Below, in pieces: positions 9,113-18,069 of a DNA stretch of 33,731 nucleotides (position 1 is its first letter; each line of letters opens with the position of its first letter). The position numbers and the translations under genes were made by a program. The stretch spans positions 1-33,731 of the forward strand of contig URIR01000021.1 in the NCBI GenBank assembly GCA_900547955.1, given 5' to 3'. Source of the stretch: an uncultured Eubacteriales bacterium. GTDB taxonomy: Bacteria > Bacillota > Clostridia > Christensenellales > QALW01. The notes below the pieces were generated by a model. The model did no database searches. It saw only the letters and a list, made by a program, of their open reading frames with translations, and was not told where the DNA came from.

Positions 9113-9985
9113 ATGTTAAGCATGACGGGCTTCGGACGCAGCGTTGCTTGCTGTGACGGAAGAGAGATAACCATGGAAATAAAATCTGTTAATCACAGAT
9201 TTTTGGATATAACTGTCCGCTCGCCCAGAGCGCTGAGCTTTGCCGAGGAGGATATAAAAAAATGTATAAGCGGGTATATTTCCCGCGGCCATCTGGAGGT
9301 ATCCATACAGTATAGCAACACCAGGGAGGATAATAAAACAGTCAGCGTGGATCAGGCGCTGGCCGGGCAGTATCTTAAGGCTTTCGGCGTTTTGAGAGAG
9401 CTGGGCGCCATAGGCGGGTTTGATATAAATCTGCTTGCTCGCATGAACGATGTGCTGACTGTAACATATGCCGAGGAGGACCGTTCGGCCGTGCTTGAGC
9501 TGGCTTTGCAGGCCGCCGCTGAAGCGTGCGGTCAAATTTTAGGAATGCGGGCCGCCGAAGGAGAAAAGATATATAAAGATATGCTCTTAAAGCTGGACGA
9601 GGTGCAGAAGCTGACAGAACAAATCAAGCTTAAAAGCGAAGGCGCGGCTAAGGAATATGGCTTAAAGCTGCGCAGGCGTATGGAGGAGCTTTTAGCGGAC
9701 TCCTCCCTGGACGAGCAGCGCCTAGCTCAGGAAATTGCCATTATGGCGGACAGGCTGGCTATTGATGAGGAATTGGTGCGCCTTGAAGCGCATTTGAGCG
9801 GCATGCGGACGTATATGGCTCAGCAGGGCCCGCTGGGACGCAGGCTGGATTTTGTTTTGCAGGAAATAAACAGGGAAGTCAATACCATAGGTTCAAAAGC
9901 TATGGATACAGAGATACAAAGCCGCGTCGTGGATATTAAGTGCGAATTGGAGAAGCTCCGCGAGCAGGTGCAGAATATAGAGTAG
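9113..9985 (+). CDS. yicC: YicC/YloC family endoribonuclease
   Basis: The protein opens with the family hallmark MLSMTGFGR and ends with the conserved DUF1732 region QEINREVNTIGSKA...IKCELEKLREQVQNIE. YicC proteins are reported to be endoribonucleases that act on RNA. The substrate here is unknown. The ATG at 9113 follows GGAGGTG with good spacing and gives 290 residues, the family length. A TTG 18 bases upstream precedes that site and is rejected. The yicC-remA-gmk-rpoZ order matches B. subtilis yloC-remA-gmk-yloH. Confidence 0.92.
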   Translation: MLSMTGFGRSVACCDGREITMEIKSVNHRFLDITVRSPRALSFAEEDIKKCISGYISRGHLEVSIQYSNTREDNKTVSVDQALAGQYLKAFGVLRELGAIGGFDINLLARMNDVLTVTYAEEDRSAVLELALQAAAEACGQILGMRAAEGEKIYKDMLLKLDEVQKLTEQIKLKSEGAAKEYGLKLRRRMEELLADSSLDEQRLAQEIAIMADRLAIDEELVRLEAHLSGMRTYMAQQGPLGRRLDFVLQEINREVNTIGSKAMDTEIQSRVVDIKCELEKLREQVQNIE

Positions 9986-10000
9986 CTTTGGAGGATAGTT

Positions 10001-10306
10001 ATGGGAGTAAAGCTGATTAATATAGGCTTTGGCAATATAGTTTCCGCTGGAAGAATAATAGCCATAGTCAGCCCGGAATCCGCGCCGATAAAGCGGATTA
10101 TTCAGGAAGCCAGAGACAGAGGCATGCTTATAGACGCGACTTATGGGCGCCGTACCCGCGCCGTTATAATTACAGACAGCGATCACGTTATTCTTTCGGC
10201 TGTACAGCCTGAGACTGTTGCTCATCGTATGGAGGCTAAGGCGGGCGAGCGCATGCTTTCAGACGATTTTGCTGATGAAGAGGCGGAGGAAATGGCCGAA
10301 TTATGA
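10001..10306 (+). CDS. remA: RemA-like DNA-binding regulator (DUF370)
   Basis: The DUF370/RemA family includes the B. subtilis regulator of biofilm matrix and osmoprotection genes, which binds DNA as an oligomeric ring. The signature runs from LINIGFGNIV through SPESAPIKR and DATYGRRTRAVI to SDHVILSA. The 101-residue length is slightly long because of an acidic C-terminal tail (DDFADEEAEEMAEL). It has a GGAGGAT site, and its TGA overlaps the gmk ATG by four bases (ATGA). Its position between yicC and gmk is the conserved Firmicutes location. Whether it controls matrix genes in this organism is not shown by the sequence. Confidence 0.9.
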   Translation: MGVKLINIGFGNIVSAGRIIAIVSPESAPIKRIIQEARDRGMLIDATYGRRTRAVIITDSDHVILSAVQPETVAHRMEAKAGERMLSDDFADEEAEEMAEL

Positions 10307-10917
10307 AAAAGGGTCTGCTTATAGTAATTTCAGGCCCGTCTGGATGCGGCAAGGGCACCATATGCCGGGCTTTAAGGGAAAAGCATCCGGAACTGAAGGT
10401 TTCGGTTTCTGTTACTACCCGTGAAATACGCAAAAACGAGGTGGAGGGACGGGATTATTTCTTTACCTCTCGCCATGAGTTTGAACGCATGATAGCCGAG
10501 GGTGAGCTTTTGGAGCACGCTCAAATATACGGCGGACATTATTACGGTACTCCTAAAAAATATGTAAAGCAAACCCTTCTTAAGGGAGACGACCTTATAC
10601 TTGAAATTGATATTCAGGGCGCTTTGCAGGTTAAGGAACGCTTTGAAGAGGGGATATTTATTTTTCTGGTGCCTCCCAGCATGGAGGAGCTGCATAGGAG
10701 GCTGATAGAGAGGGGCCGTGAGGCGCCGGAGCTTATAATGGAGCGCTTTAAGGCCGCGTATGAGGAAATGAATTTTATCAGCCGCTATAATTACGTTATT
10801 ACAAACGATAAGGTGGAAGAAGCGGTATCTAAAATAGAGGCTGTTATAACTGCTGAAAAATGCAGAGTGCAGCGCAATGAAGAGTTATTAAGCGAACTTT
10901 TAGAGGGAGGAATATGA
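10303..10917 (+). CDS. gmk: Guanylate kinase
   Basis: This enzyme phosphorylates GMP to GDP using ATP. The P-loop GPSGCGKGT lies at residues 11-19. The GMP-binding segment VSVTTREIRKNEVEGRDYFF and the lid region are intact. The 204-residue length is typical. The start overlaps the remA stop and the end overlaps a possible rpoZ start, both as ATGA, so the three are probably coupled in translation. Confidence 0.96.
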   Translation: MKKGLLIVISGPSGCGKGTICRALREKHPELKVSVSVTTREIRKNEVEGRDYFFTSRHEFERMIAEGELLEHAQIYGGHYYGTPKKYVKQTLLKGDDLILEIDIQGALQVKERFEEGIFIFLVPPSMEELHRRLIERGREAPELIMERFKAAYEEMNFISRYNYVITNDKVEEAVSKIEAVITAEKCRVQRNEELLSELLEGGI

Positions 10918-10919
10918 TT

Positions 10920-11135
10920 ATGAATTGTCCTAATACTACTCAGATGCTTACTAAGGCTGAATGCAAATACGAGCTGGTAACAGTAGTTTCAAAGCGAGCC
11001 AAGCAGATAATAGACGGCGCTAAGCCCCTTATAGACTGCGAGGGCAAGGAGGTAAGGCCGGTTATCATAGCTATAAACGAGCTTTATCAGGATAAATATA
11101 CTTTTCATCATGCACAGGACGGAAATCAGGCGTAA
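10920..11135 (+). CDS. rpoZ: DNA-directed RNA polymerase omega subunit
   Basis: The 71-residue product matches the omega family: KYELVTVVSKRAKQI is the helical MRE-like segment, and RPVIIAINELYQDKYTF follows. Omega helps assemble and stabilise RNA polymerase. Two ATG codons compete. The one at 10914 overlaps the gmk stop but is only 3 bases from the GAGGGAGG site. The one at 10920 has 9-base spacing and is preferred. In many relatives coaBC follows rpoZ, but here priA follows directly. Confidence 0.9.
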   Translation: MNCPNTTQMLTKAECKYELVTVVSKRAKQIIDGAKPLIDCEGKEVRPVIIAINELYQDKYTFHHAQDGNQA

Positions 11136-11156
11136 ACTGCCGGTAGAGGAAGCTGG

Positions 11157-13415
11157 ATGTACGCGAAGATTATTACGGATATAGCGCATCAGGACGTGGA
11201 CAGGATATATACCTACGGCGTGCCGCAGGAATTGGAGGAAACGATAAAGCCGGGCATGCGGGTTATAGTTCCCTTTGGCGGCCGGAAAGCAATAGAAGGC
11301 TATGTGCTGGATACTGCCTCCACCTCCAGCGTGGATCCTGCAAAATTAAAATACATATTAAGCGCGTGCGATGAATATCCCGCGCTTAATCCCGATCAGC
11401 TTGAGCTTGCCAAATGGATGGCGCAGGAATATCATTGTATGCGCGCCAGCATTTTGCGGCTCTTTTTGCCTGCCGAAATGCGGGGCGGCCGTATAAATAA
11501 AAAGTATAGAACCATGGCGTCTCTATCGGAAGACGAGCAAGCGCTTCAGAAGGTGCTTTCCAGCGGCCGCACGGGTGAAAAGCAGCGCAGGGCGATAAGC
11601 ATGCTTATGAGCCACGGCCGGCTGGACTGCGCGGATATAGAAAAGGCGCTGGGAGGCGCGGGAACCACTCTTAAAACGCTGGAAAAGCACGGCGTGATAA
11701 GACTGGAAAAGGAGGAGATAAGGCGGAATCCGTATGAATCTCTTTCTACTGCGCCCGTTAAATGGCATGCTTTAAAGCCCATGCAGGAATTGGCGCTGAA
11801 GCATATAATACGTAATATGTCGGAGGGCAGAGACGTATTGCTGCACGGAATAACGGGCAGCGGCAAAACTGAAGTGTATATGCGCGCTATTCAGCATGTT
11901 CTGGAGCATGGGGGCAGCGCTATAATGCTAATTCCGGAAATTTCTCTTACGCCCCAGACTGTCGAGCGTTTCAGACAGCGCTTTGGGGAAAGGGTAGCGG
12001 TGCTGCACAGCGCGCTCAGCGCAGGGGAACGCTATGACGAATGGAGGCGTATACGTCTTTCGGAGGCCAGAGTGGTAGTGGGAGCCCGTTCGGCGGTTTT
12101 TGCGCCCTGCGAAAATTTGAAGCTTATTATAATTGACGAGGCGCATGAAAATTCATATAATGCCGAAGGGCATCCGGCTTACCGCGGCATAGAGGTTGCC
12201 AAAAAGCGGATGAGGCTGTGCGGCGGCGCGCTTGTGCTGGGCAGCGCCACTCCGTCTGTAGAACAGTATTACGAGGCAAAAAACGGCGGCTATGATATAA
12301 TAGAGCTGACCGAGCGCATAAACGGCCGGCCTCTGCCTCAGATTGAAGTGGCGGATATGACTGCCGAGCTGGCCGCCGGAAATAAATCGATATTTTCCCG
12401 TCTGCTTTTCGACGCGCTTAAGCAGACTATAGACGAGGGCAATCAGGCGATTCTTTTTTTAAACCGCCGAGGGCATTCTACCATAGTCAATTGCCGAAGC
12501 TGCGGTAAGACTGTGCAGTGCGCGAATTGCGAGGTGTCCATGACCTATCATCTCAGCGGCGTTAATTCGCGTACCGGCAGCAACAGGCTGCGCTGCCATT
12601 ACTGCGGATATGAAATGCCTTACCCTGAGGTATGTCCTTACTGCGGAAGCAAATTTATAAAGCATATGGGAGCGGGTACGGAAAAGGTGGAGGAGCAGTT
12701 TAATAAATTGTTTCCCAATGTATCCACGCTGCGTATGGATAACGATACTACCCGAACGCGCAACGCTCATTTGGAAATACTTTCCGCCTTTTCGCGCAGA
12801 GAGGCGCAGGTGCTGATAGGCACTCAAATGATAGCTAAGGGCCTGGATTTTCCCGCCGTAGCGCTGGTGGGCATAGTGTCGGCCGATACTATGCTCCAGC
12901 TTCCCGACTATCGCAGCCGGGAGCGGACTTTTTCGCTTATAACTCAGGTAGCCGGCCGGGCGGGCCGGGCTGACGCCGCAGGGCGGGTGATTCTGCAAAC
13001 CTATACTCCGCGCCATTACGCTATAGCCAACGCGGTCAATTATGATTATGAAAATTTTTATAAAACAGAGATAATACAGAGAAAGCAGGGGCTTTATCCG
13101 CCCTTCGCCCGCCTGATACGTCTGCTTTTTATCTCTGAGGATTACGATTCGGCCAAAAGAGGATGTATGTTTTCATATCAGGAGCTGACAAAGAGTCTGC
13201 GCGAGGCAGGACTATGGAAGAATGTAGTATTTCTTACCATGATGAGCGCTCCCATAGGCCGTATTAAAGGGCAGTACAGGCAGCAGGTATTGATAAAGCT
13301 GCGCACGGGGCCTGAATGTGATAAGGCGGAACAGGCGGTGTTTGAACATTATGATAAAATTGAAACGGATAATTTCTATAAGGATATAGAGGTTAATCCG
13401 TCTAACTTATTTTAA
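11157..13415 (+). CDS. priA: Primosomal protein N' (replication restart helicase PriA)
   Basis: PriA recognises stalled forks and restarts replication by loading the replicative helicase. The N-terminal DNA-binding region starts with the typical DVDRIYTYGVP. The Walker A motif GITGSGKTE lies near residue 231. The Walker B motif reads DEAHE (Asp327), where DEEHE is more usual. The zinc module has eight cysteines at 446, 449, 455, 458, 480, 483, 493 and 496. Between the second and third pairs there is a slightly long Ser/Asn/Arg-rich spacer. Helicase motifs GTQMIAKGLDFP and QVAGRAGRA follow. The 752-residue length is normal. Confidence 0.96.
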   Translation: MYAKIITDIAHQDVDRIYTYGVPQELEETIKPGMRVIVPFGGRKAIEGYVLDTASTSSVDPAKLKYILSACDEYPALNPDQLELAKWMAQEYHCMRASILRLFLPAEMRGGRINKKYRTMASLSEDEQALQKVLSSGRTGEKQRRAISMLMSHGRLDCADIEKALGGAGTTLKTLEKHGVIRLEKEEIRRNPYESLSTAPVKWHALKPMQELALKHIIRNMSEGRDVLLHGITGSGKTEVYMRAIQHVLEHGGSAIMLIPEISLTPQTVERFRQRFGERVAVLHSALSAGERYDEWRRIRLSEARVVVGARSAVFAPCENLKLIIIDEAHENSYNAEGHPAYRGIEVAKKRMRLCGGALVLGSATPSVEQYYEAKNGGYDIIELTERINGRPLPQIEVADMTAELAAGNKSIFSRLLFDALKQTIDEGNQAILFLNRRGHSTIVNCRSCGKTVQCANCEVSMTYHLSGVNSRTGSNRLRCHYCGYEMPYPEVCPYCGSKFIKHMGAGTEKVEEQFNKLFPNVSTLRMDNDTTRTRNAHLEILSAFSRREAQVLIGTQMIAKGLDFPAVALVGIVSADTMLQLPDYRSRERTFSLITQVAGRAGRADAAGRVILQTYTPRHYAIANAVNYDYENFYKTEIIQRKQGLYPPFARLIRLLFISEDYDSAKRGCMFSYQELTKSLREAGLWKNVVFLTMMSAPIGRIKGQYRQQVLIKLRTGPECDKAEQAVFEHYDKIETDNFYKDIEVNPSNLF

Positions 13416-13431
13416 ACAGGAGTAATTAAAA

Positions 13432-13884
13432 ATGGCGCTTAGAAACATTATTAAAGCTCCCGACGAGCTGTTAAGAAAGAAATCCCGTCCGGTGGATAAA
13501 ATTGACCAGAAAATATTGACCCTTTTGGACGATATGGCGGAAACCATGTATGCTAACGACGGCGTTGGTTTGGCCGCGGTGCAGGTGGGTATTCTCAGGC
13601 GTGTGGTCGTTATAGATATAGGAGACGAGGAGATAGGGCTTATAGAGCTTATTAATCCGGTAATAAAAAAGAGCAGCGGCAGTCAGCTTAATGAAGAGGG
13701 CTGCCTTAGTGTAGAGGGACGCCGCGGCGAGGTCAGGCGTCCGGCAAAACTGGTGGTAGAGGCGTATAACCGCGATGGCCAGCTTATAAAATATACGGCT
13801 CAGGGTTATTTGGCTGTGGCAATGTGCCATGAAATTGACCATTTGGACGGCGTGCTTTTTACAGACAAGCTGGAGGAAAAATGA
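13432..13884 (+). CDS. def: Peptide deformylase
   Basis: It removes the formyl group from the N-terminal methionine of new proteins, the counterpart of the formyltransferase encoded next. Motif 1 is GVGLAAVQ (44-51), with Val in place of the common Pro. Motif 2 is EGCLS, with metal ligand Cys91. Motif 3 is HEIDH, with His133, Glu134 and His137, preceded by Met-Cys where Gln is more common. All metal and catalytic residues are present, so activity is likely. At 150 residues it is of the short type. Its TGA overlaps the fmt ATG by four bases. Confidence 0.95.
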   Translation: MALRNIIKAPDELLRKKSRPVDKIDQKILTLLDDMAETMYANDGVGLAAVQVGILRRVVVIDIGDEEIGLIELINPVIKKSSGSQLNEEGCLSVEGRRGEVRRPAKLVVEAYNRDGQLIKYTAQGYLAVAMCHEIDHLDGVLFTDKLEEK

Positions 13885-14828
13885 GAATAGCGTTTTTAGG
13901 TACGCCTGATTTTGCCGTGCCCTCTTTAAGGGCGCTGAAAACCGCCGGTTATGAGCTTGCGGGTGTATTTACTCAGCCTGACCGGCCCAAGGGCAGGGGA
14001 AAGGCTCTGTCAGAACCTGCCGTTAAGGTCTGTGCGGTGGAATTAGGCCTGGACGTGTATCAATTTGAGAGAATTAAATCGGCCGAGGGCGTGGCTGCCT
14101 TGAAAAAGACGGCGCCGGAGCTTATGGTTACGGCGGCCTTCGGTCAGATACTTTCACGCGAGATTTTAGAGATTCCGCCTTTAGGCTGCATTAATGTGCA
14201 TGCGTCCCTGCTTCCTAAATACCGCGGCGCCGCTCCAATACAATGGGCGGTGATAAACGGAGAAAAAGTTACGGGCGTTACTACAATGTTTACCGATATC
14301 GGTTTGGATACGGGGGATATGCTTTTAAAAAAAGAATTGGAGATACTCCCGGATGAAACTGCGGGCGAGCTTTTTGAACGCTTGAGCGTTTTAGGAGCGG
14401 AGGCATTATTGGATACTCTCAGGCAGCTTGAAGCGGGTACGCTTAAAAGGATAAAGCAGGATGAAGCTCAGGCCAGCTATTATCCTATGATAAAAAAAGA
14501 GGACGGACTGTTGGATTTTAATGCCTCGGCCGGTAAAATAGTAAATTTTGTGCGGGGCATGACTCCCTGGCCGGGCGCATATTGCTTTTTAGAGGGAGAA
14601 CGCTTCAAGATAGGCAAGGCGGAAGAAAGCGGATTGGAAAGGCCGGCGGGCGCGGTAAAAGGGCAGGTGCTTGCGGCCGACGTTAAAAACGGGCTTGTAG
14701 TAGCCGCGGCTGAAGGCGCCGTGCGCTTATCGCGCATACAGTTTTCCGGTCAGCGCATGATGGACGATATAGAATATCTGCGCGGGCATCGCCTGGAAAC
14801 AGGCGCCGTATTAAACAGCGGGCGTTAA
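13881..14828 (+). CDS. fmt: Methionyl-tRNA formyltransferase
   Basis: Fmt formylates Met-tRNA for initiation using 10-formyl-tetrahydrofolate. The N-terminus MRIAFLGTPDFAVPSL is typical. The catalytic signature NVHASLLPKYRGAAPIQ holds the conserved Asn and His. The C-terminal OB-type domain begins around residue 205. The 315-residue length matches the family. def and fmt are translationally coupled, the usual pairing. Confidence 0.96.
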   Translation: MRIAFLGTPDFAVPSLRALKTAGYELAGVFTQPDRPKGRGKALSEPAVKVCAVELGLDVYQFERIKSAEGVAALKKTAPELMVTAAFGQILSREILEIPPLGCINVHASLLPKYRGAAPIQWAVINGEKVTGVTTMFTDIGLDTGDMLLKKELEILPDETAGELFERLSVLGAEALLDTLRQLEAGTLKRIKQDEAQASYYPMIKKEDGLLDFNASAGKIVNFVRGMTPWPGAYCFLEGERFKIGKAEESGLERPAGAVKGQVLAADVKNGLVVAAAEGAVRLSRIQFSGQRMMDDIEYLRGHRLETGAVLNSGR

Positions 14829-14867
14829 TTGTCTGCTGAAAAATTAGAGCGGGAGAAATCATTTTTA

Positions 14868-16178
14868 ATGGAGCAGAGATTGCAGGCATACCGGCTGTTT
14901 GAGAGCATAGTGCGGCAGGGCAAATATTCCAATTTAGCGGCCAAGGAGCTGCTTCAGGGCGGCAAAGAGGAGCGAAAATTAACGCACGCTACGGTTATGG
15001 GCGCGCTGGATAAGCTTATTTATATTGATTATATTATAAAAGCGTATGCCAGAGGCAGACTGCGGCCGGTAGTGCAGGATATACTGCGTCTGGGAGTATA
15101 TCAGCTGCTATTTATGAATATTCCTGCGTATGCGGTATGCTCTGAATGGACTCAGCTTGCCTCTCAATTAGGAAAGGGCGCTCAGAAGGGATATATAAAC
15201 GGTGTGCTCAGGTCGATAGAACGGTCAAAATCCGCTCTGCCTCTGCCTGATAGAGCGGCAAGCCCTGAAGAATATCTTTCGGTTAAATACAGCTATCCTC
15301 AGTTTCTGGTAAAGGAGAGTATAGAGGAGTATGGCTTTGAGGAAACTGAAAAAATGCTTGCGTATCAGCCCGAGCATTATACTGCCGTCCGTTTTGATAT
15401 AAAAAGTATAAGCCGCGAGGCTTTTATTAAGGAGCTGGACAGGCTTAATTGCCAATATAAGCCGGGATTGTTATATAAAGATGTCTTTTTGATTAAGGGA
15501 AATAAAATTTTTCAGGACAATTTATTTAAATCGGGAATTTGCTCTGTTCAAAGCGAGCCATCTGTGCTAGTATGTAATGTAGCAGCTCCTGAAAAAAATC
15601 AACGGATATTGGATTGCTGCGCGGCTCCGGGAGGGAAAAGCGTCTGTTTAGCCGGACTTATGGGTTCGGGCGAAATAGTTGCTCTGGATAAATACGAGCA
15701 CCGCGTGCAGCTAATTAAAGCAAACGCGGCAAGATGCGGCGCAGAGAATATAATTAATGCCTGCGTATGGGACGCTGCTGTATTTAATCCTAAGCTGGGC
15801 CTGTTTGATTTAGTGCTGGTGGACGCGCCCTGCTCAGGGCTGGGGGTTTTGTCGGGCAAGCCTGATATAAAGCTGCGTTTAACGCCTGAGGGCTTGGCGG
15901 AAACCGAGCGGCTTCAATGGGAGATATTAAATACCGCCGCTAGGTATGTGCGGCCTGGGGGCGCTTTAATTTATTCTACCTGCACTATAAGAAGCAGGGA
16001 AAACGTGTTTCAGGCAGAGCGATTTTTAAGGGAGCATAATGATTTTAAAGCGGATTGCGCTTATAATTATGCGCCGGCCGCTCTTTTGCGGCGGGAAGGG
16101 GATTTTATTTCATTGCTGCCGCATATAGATAATACCGAGGGCTTTTTTATAGCTCGTTTTATAAGGAAAGATAATTGA
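14868..16178 (+). CDS. rsmB: 16S rRNA (cytosine-967-C5)-methyltransferase RsmB
   Basis: The N-terminal third is a NusB-like RNA-binding domain (QRLQAYRLFESIVRQGKYSNLA...). The C-terminal part is a Rossmann methyltransferase with SAM motif CCAAPGGKSVCLA. The two cysteines of this class sit in DAPCSGLGVL and YSTCT. Two starts are possible: TTG at 14829, directly after the fmt stop without a clear ribosome site, and ATG at 14868 with GGGAGA 11 bases upstream. The ATG aligns with how the family normally begins, so I use it. It gives 436 residues. Confidence 0.92.
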   Translation: MEQRLQAYRLFESIVRQGKYSNLAAKELLQGGKEERKLTHATVMGALDKLIYIDYIIKAYARGRLRPVVQDILRLGVYQLLFMNIPAYAVCSEWTQLASQLGKGAQKGYINGVLRSIERSKSALPLPDRAASPEEYLSVKYSYPQFLVKESIEEYGFEETEKMLAYQPEHYTAVRFDIKSISREAFIKELDRLNCQYKPGLLYKDVFLIKGNKIFQDNLFKSGICSVQSEPSVLVCNVAAPEKNQRILDCCAAPGGKSVCLAGLMGSGEIVALDKYEHRVQLIKANAARCGAENIINACVWDAAVFNPKLGLFDLVLVDAPCSGLGVLSGKPDIKLRLTPEGLAETERLQWEILNTAARYVRPGGALIYSTCTIRSRENVFQAERFLREHNDFKADCAYNYAPAALLRREGDFISLLPHIDNTEGFFIARFIRKDN

Positions 16179-16180
16179 CT

Positions 16181-17218
16181 ATGGCGCTGATGGATATGCA
16201 AATTGAAGAGCTGGAGGCGCTTTTGAAGGAGCGGGGGCAGCCTGCTTTCAGAGCCAGGCAGCTTTTTAACTGGTTGTCTAAGGGGACTCCTCTTGAACAA
16301 ATGAGCAATCTGCCTCTTGAACTGCGCGAGAAGCTTAAAGAGTATCCCCTGGGTGGAGCCGGCATATACAGTCGGCTGGTTTCCCGTCTGGACGGCACCC
16401 GTAAATATCTCTTCAGCCTTATGGACGGCAATATAATCGAAGGGGTGCTTATGAAATATAATTACGGCAATACCCTTTGTATTTCGTCTCAGGTGGGCTG
16501 CCGTATGGGCTGCGCATTTTGCGCCTCGACGCTGGAGGGATTAGTCAGGAATCTTGCTCCGGGCGAAATGTACGGTCAGGTTGTTAGCGTAAATAACGAG
16601 CTGCGCCTGGAGGGAGAAAGGGAAATTTCTCATATAGTGATAATGGGAAGCGGAGAGCCTCTGGATAATTTTGATAACCTGATAAAATTTCTGCGTCTGG
16701 TTAACTGCCCGGACGGGCTGAATATTGGAATGAGGAATATTACCGTTTCCACCTGCGGCCTGGCGGAAAAAATAGAGGAATTGGCAAGGCTTAAGCTGAA
16801 TGTGACTCTGTCGGTTTCTCTGCACGCGCCTGAGGATTCCCTGCGCAGGACTATTATGCCTATAGCCAATAAATATCCATTGGAGCGTTTAATAGAGGCT
16901 GCAAGATATTATATAAGAGAAACAGGGCGAAGGGTTACCTTTGAATATATACTTTTGGACGGCGTAAACGACAGCCGGGAGCATGCCCGCAGGCTTAGGG
17001 GCTTATTAAAGGGCATGCAGTGCCATGTGAACCTTATAAGGATGAACGCTGTCAGCGAGAGAGCGCTTAACGGTTCTACGATTAAAAGAGCGCAGGCCTT
17101 TAAGGACGAATTGGACAGCCTGAATATTTCGTGTACTATAAGGCGGGAAATGGGCAGGGATATCAACGGCGCGTGCGGACAGCTCAGAAGACAGACAATT
17201 AAGGGAGGGAACGTATGA
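16181..17218 (+). CDS. rlmN: 23S rRNA (adenine-2503-C2)/tRNA methyltransferase RlmN
   Basis: RlmN is a radical-SAM enzyme that methylates C2 of A2503 in 23S rRNA and A37 in some tRNAs. The cluster motif is CRMGCAFCAS. The second essential cysteine lies in the C-terminal GACGQLR. Other conserved pieces are GSGEPLDNFDN, SVSLHAPEDSLR and EYILLDGVND. The ATG at 16181 follows AAGGAAAG by 10 bases. A TTG two codons upstream overlaps the rsmB stop and is less likely. The stop overlaps the phosphatase start as ATGA. Confidence 0.95.
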   Translation: MALMDMQIEELEALLKERGQPAFRARQLFNWLSKGTPLEQMSNLPLELREKLKEYPLGGAGIYSRLVSRLDGTRKYLFSLMDGNIIEGVLMKYNYGNTLCISSQVGCRMGCAFCASTLEGLVRNLAPGEMYGQVVSVNNELRLEGEREISHIVIMGSGEPLDNFDNLIKFLRLVNCPDGLNIGMRNITVSTCGLAEKIEELARLKLNVTLSVSLHAPEDSLRRTIMPIANKYPLERLIEAARYYIRETGRRVTFEYILLDGVNDSREHARRLRGLLKGMQCHVNLIRMNAVSERALNGSTIKRAQAFKDELDSLNISCTIRREMGRDINGACGQLRRQTIKGGNV

Positions 17219-17943
17219 AGTATGCCGTAAAAAGCGTGGTGGGCCGGGTGCGGAGCAATAATCAGGATTTTTATCATGTTCCCAGGCCGGGCGCCGGTCC
17301 GGATAATCTTTTTATAGTGGCCGACGGCATGGGAGGCAGGAACGCAGGCGAGGTAGCCAGCACTCTGGCGGTTTGTACGGTATGCGAATATATTAATTCG
17401 CATCTGCCTCAGGAAGATATAGCCTTAATGCTTAGAAGCGCAGTAGCCGAAGCGAATAAGATTATATATAATGCCGGGCGCGCGGATAAGAAATATGTGG
17501 ATATGGGTACTACCATTACGGCCGCATATATATACGACGATATAATATATCTGGCTCAGGTGGGGGACAGCAGGGCATATTTATTTAACGGCCGTGAGCT
17601 TCGTCAGCTTACGGTGGACCATTCCTATGTGCAGGAGCTGGTTTCCCTGGGGCTTATATCCTCCCGGGAGGCCGAGCATCATCCTGAAAAGAATATGATA
17701 ACCCGCGCGCTGGGAACAGAGCGTTATATAAATGTGGACGTATATCAGGTGCCCTGGAAGAATAATGAATTGCTGCTGCTTTGCTCGGATGGGCTGACAA
17801 ATATGCTGGAGGGTTCAGAAATGGTAAAAATATTGTCCCGTCCGGGTACGTGCGGCGAATATGTAGAGGCGCTGGTAAGCGCCGCCGAAGAGGCTGGCGG
17901 CAGAGATAATATAACTGCTATCTGTGTAGTCAGAGAGGGCTAA
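17215..17943 (+). CDS. stp: PP2C-type serine/threonine phosphatase (Stp/PrpC)
   Basis: This cytoplasmic PPM phosphatase reverses phosphorylation by the PASTA kinase encoded next. Metal ligands are Asp18 (in RSNNQD, where many relatives have NED), Asp37 (VADGMGG), Asp192 (CSDGLTNML) and Asp231 (GGRDNI). The motifs MGTT and VGDSRAY are also intact. The 242-residue length is typical. It is translationally coupled to rlmN, as in the Bacillus rlmN-prpC-prkC arrangement. Confidence 0.95.
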   Translation: MKYAVKSVVGRVRSNNQDFYHVPRPGAGPDNLFIVADGMGGRNAGEVASTLAVCTVCEYINSHLPQEDIALMLRSAVAEANKIIYNAGRADKKYVDMGTTITAAYIYDDIIYLAQVGDSRAYLFNGRELRQLTVDHSYVQELVSLGLISSREAEHHPEKNMITRALGTERYINVDVYQVPWKNNELLLLCSDGLTNMLEGSEMVKILSRPGTCGEYVEALVSAAEEAGGRDNITAICVVREG

Positions 17944-17954
17944 AATTTGCAAAA

Positions 17955-17997
17955 AAGGCGCTGAAGGCCGTATTAACGGCGGATATTCGCCTTGTCT
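17955..17997 (+). other. Stem-loop in the stp-prkC spacer
   Basis: AAGGCG pairs with CGCCTT across a loop that contains a second perfect hairpin, GCCGT-atta-ACGGC. There is no T-run, so it is not a clear terminator. It may reduce readthrough or protect mRNA ends between phosphatase and kinase. These two genes are usually adjacent or overlapping, and here they are 126 bases apart. Confidence 0.35.
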
Positions 17998-18069
17998 TAA
18001 TAATAATGGACGCGCGGGGGCGCTTAAAACCTGTTCCGGGGAGCCGGAAGCTGTGAGGAGTTGATTTTA

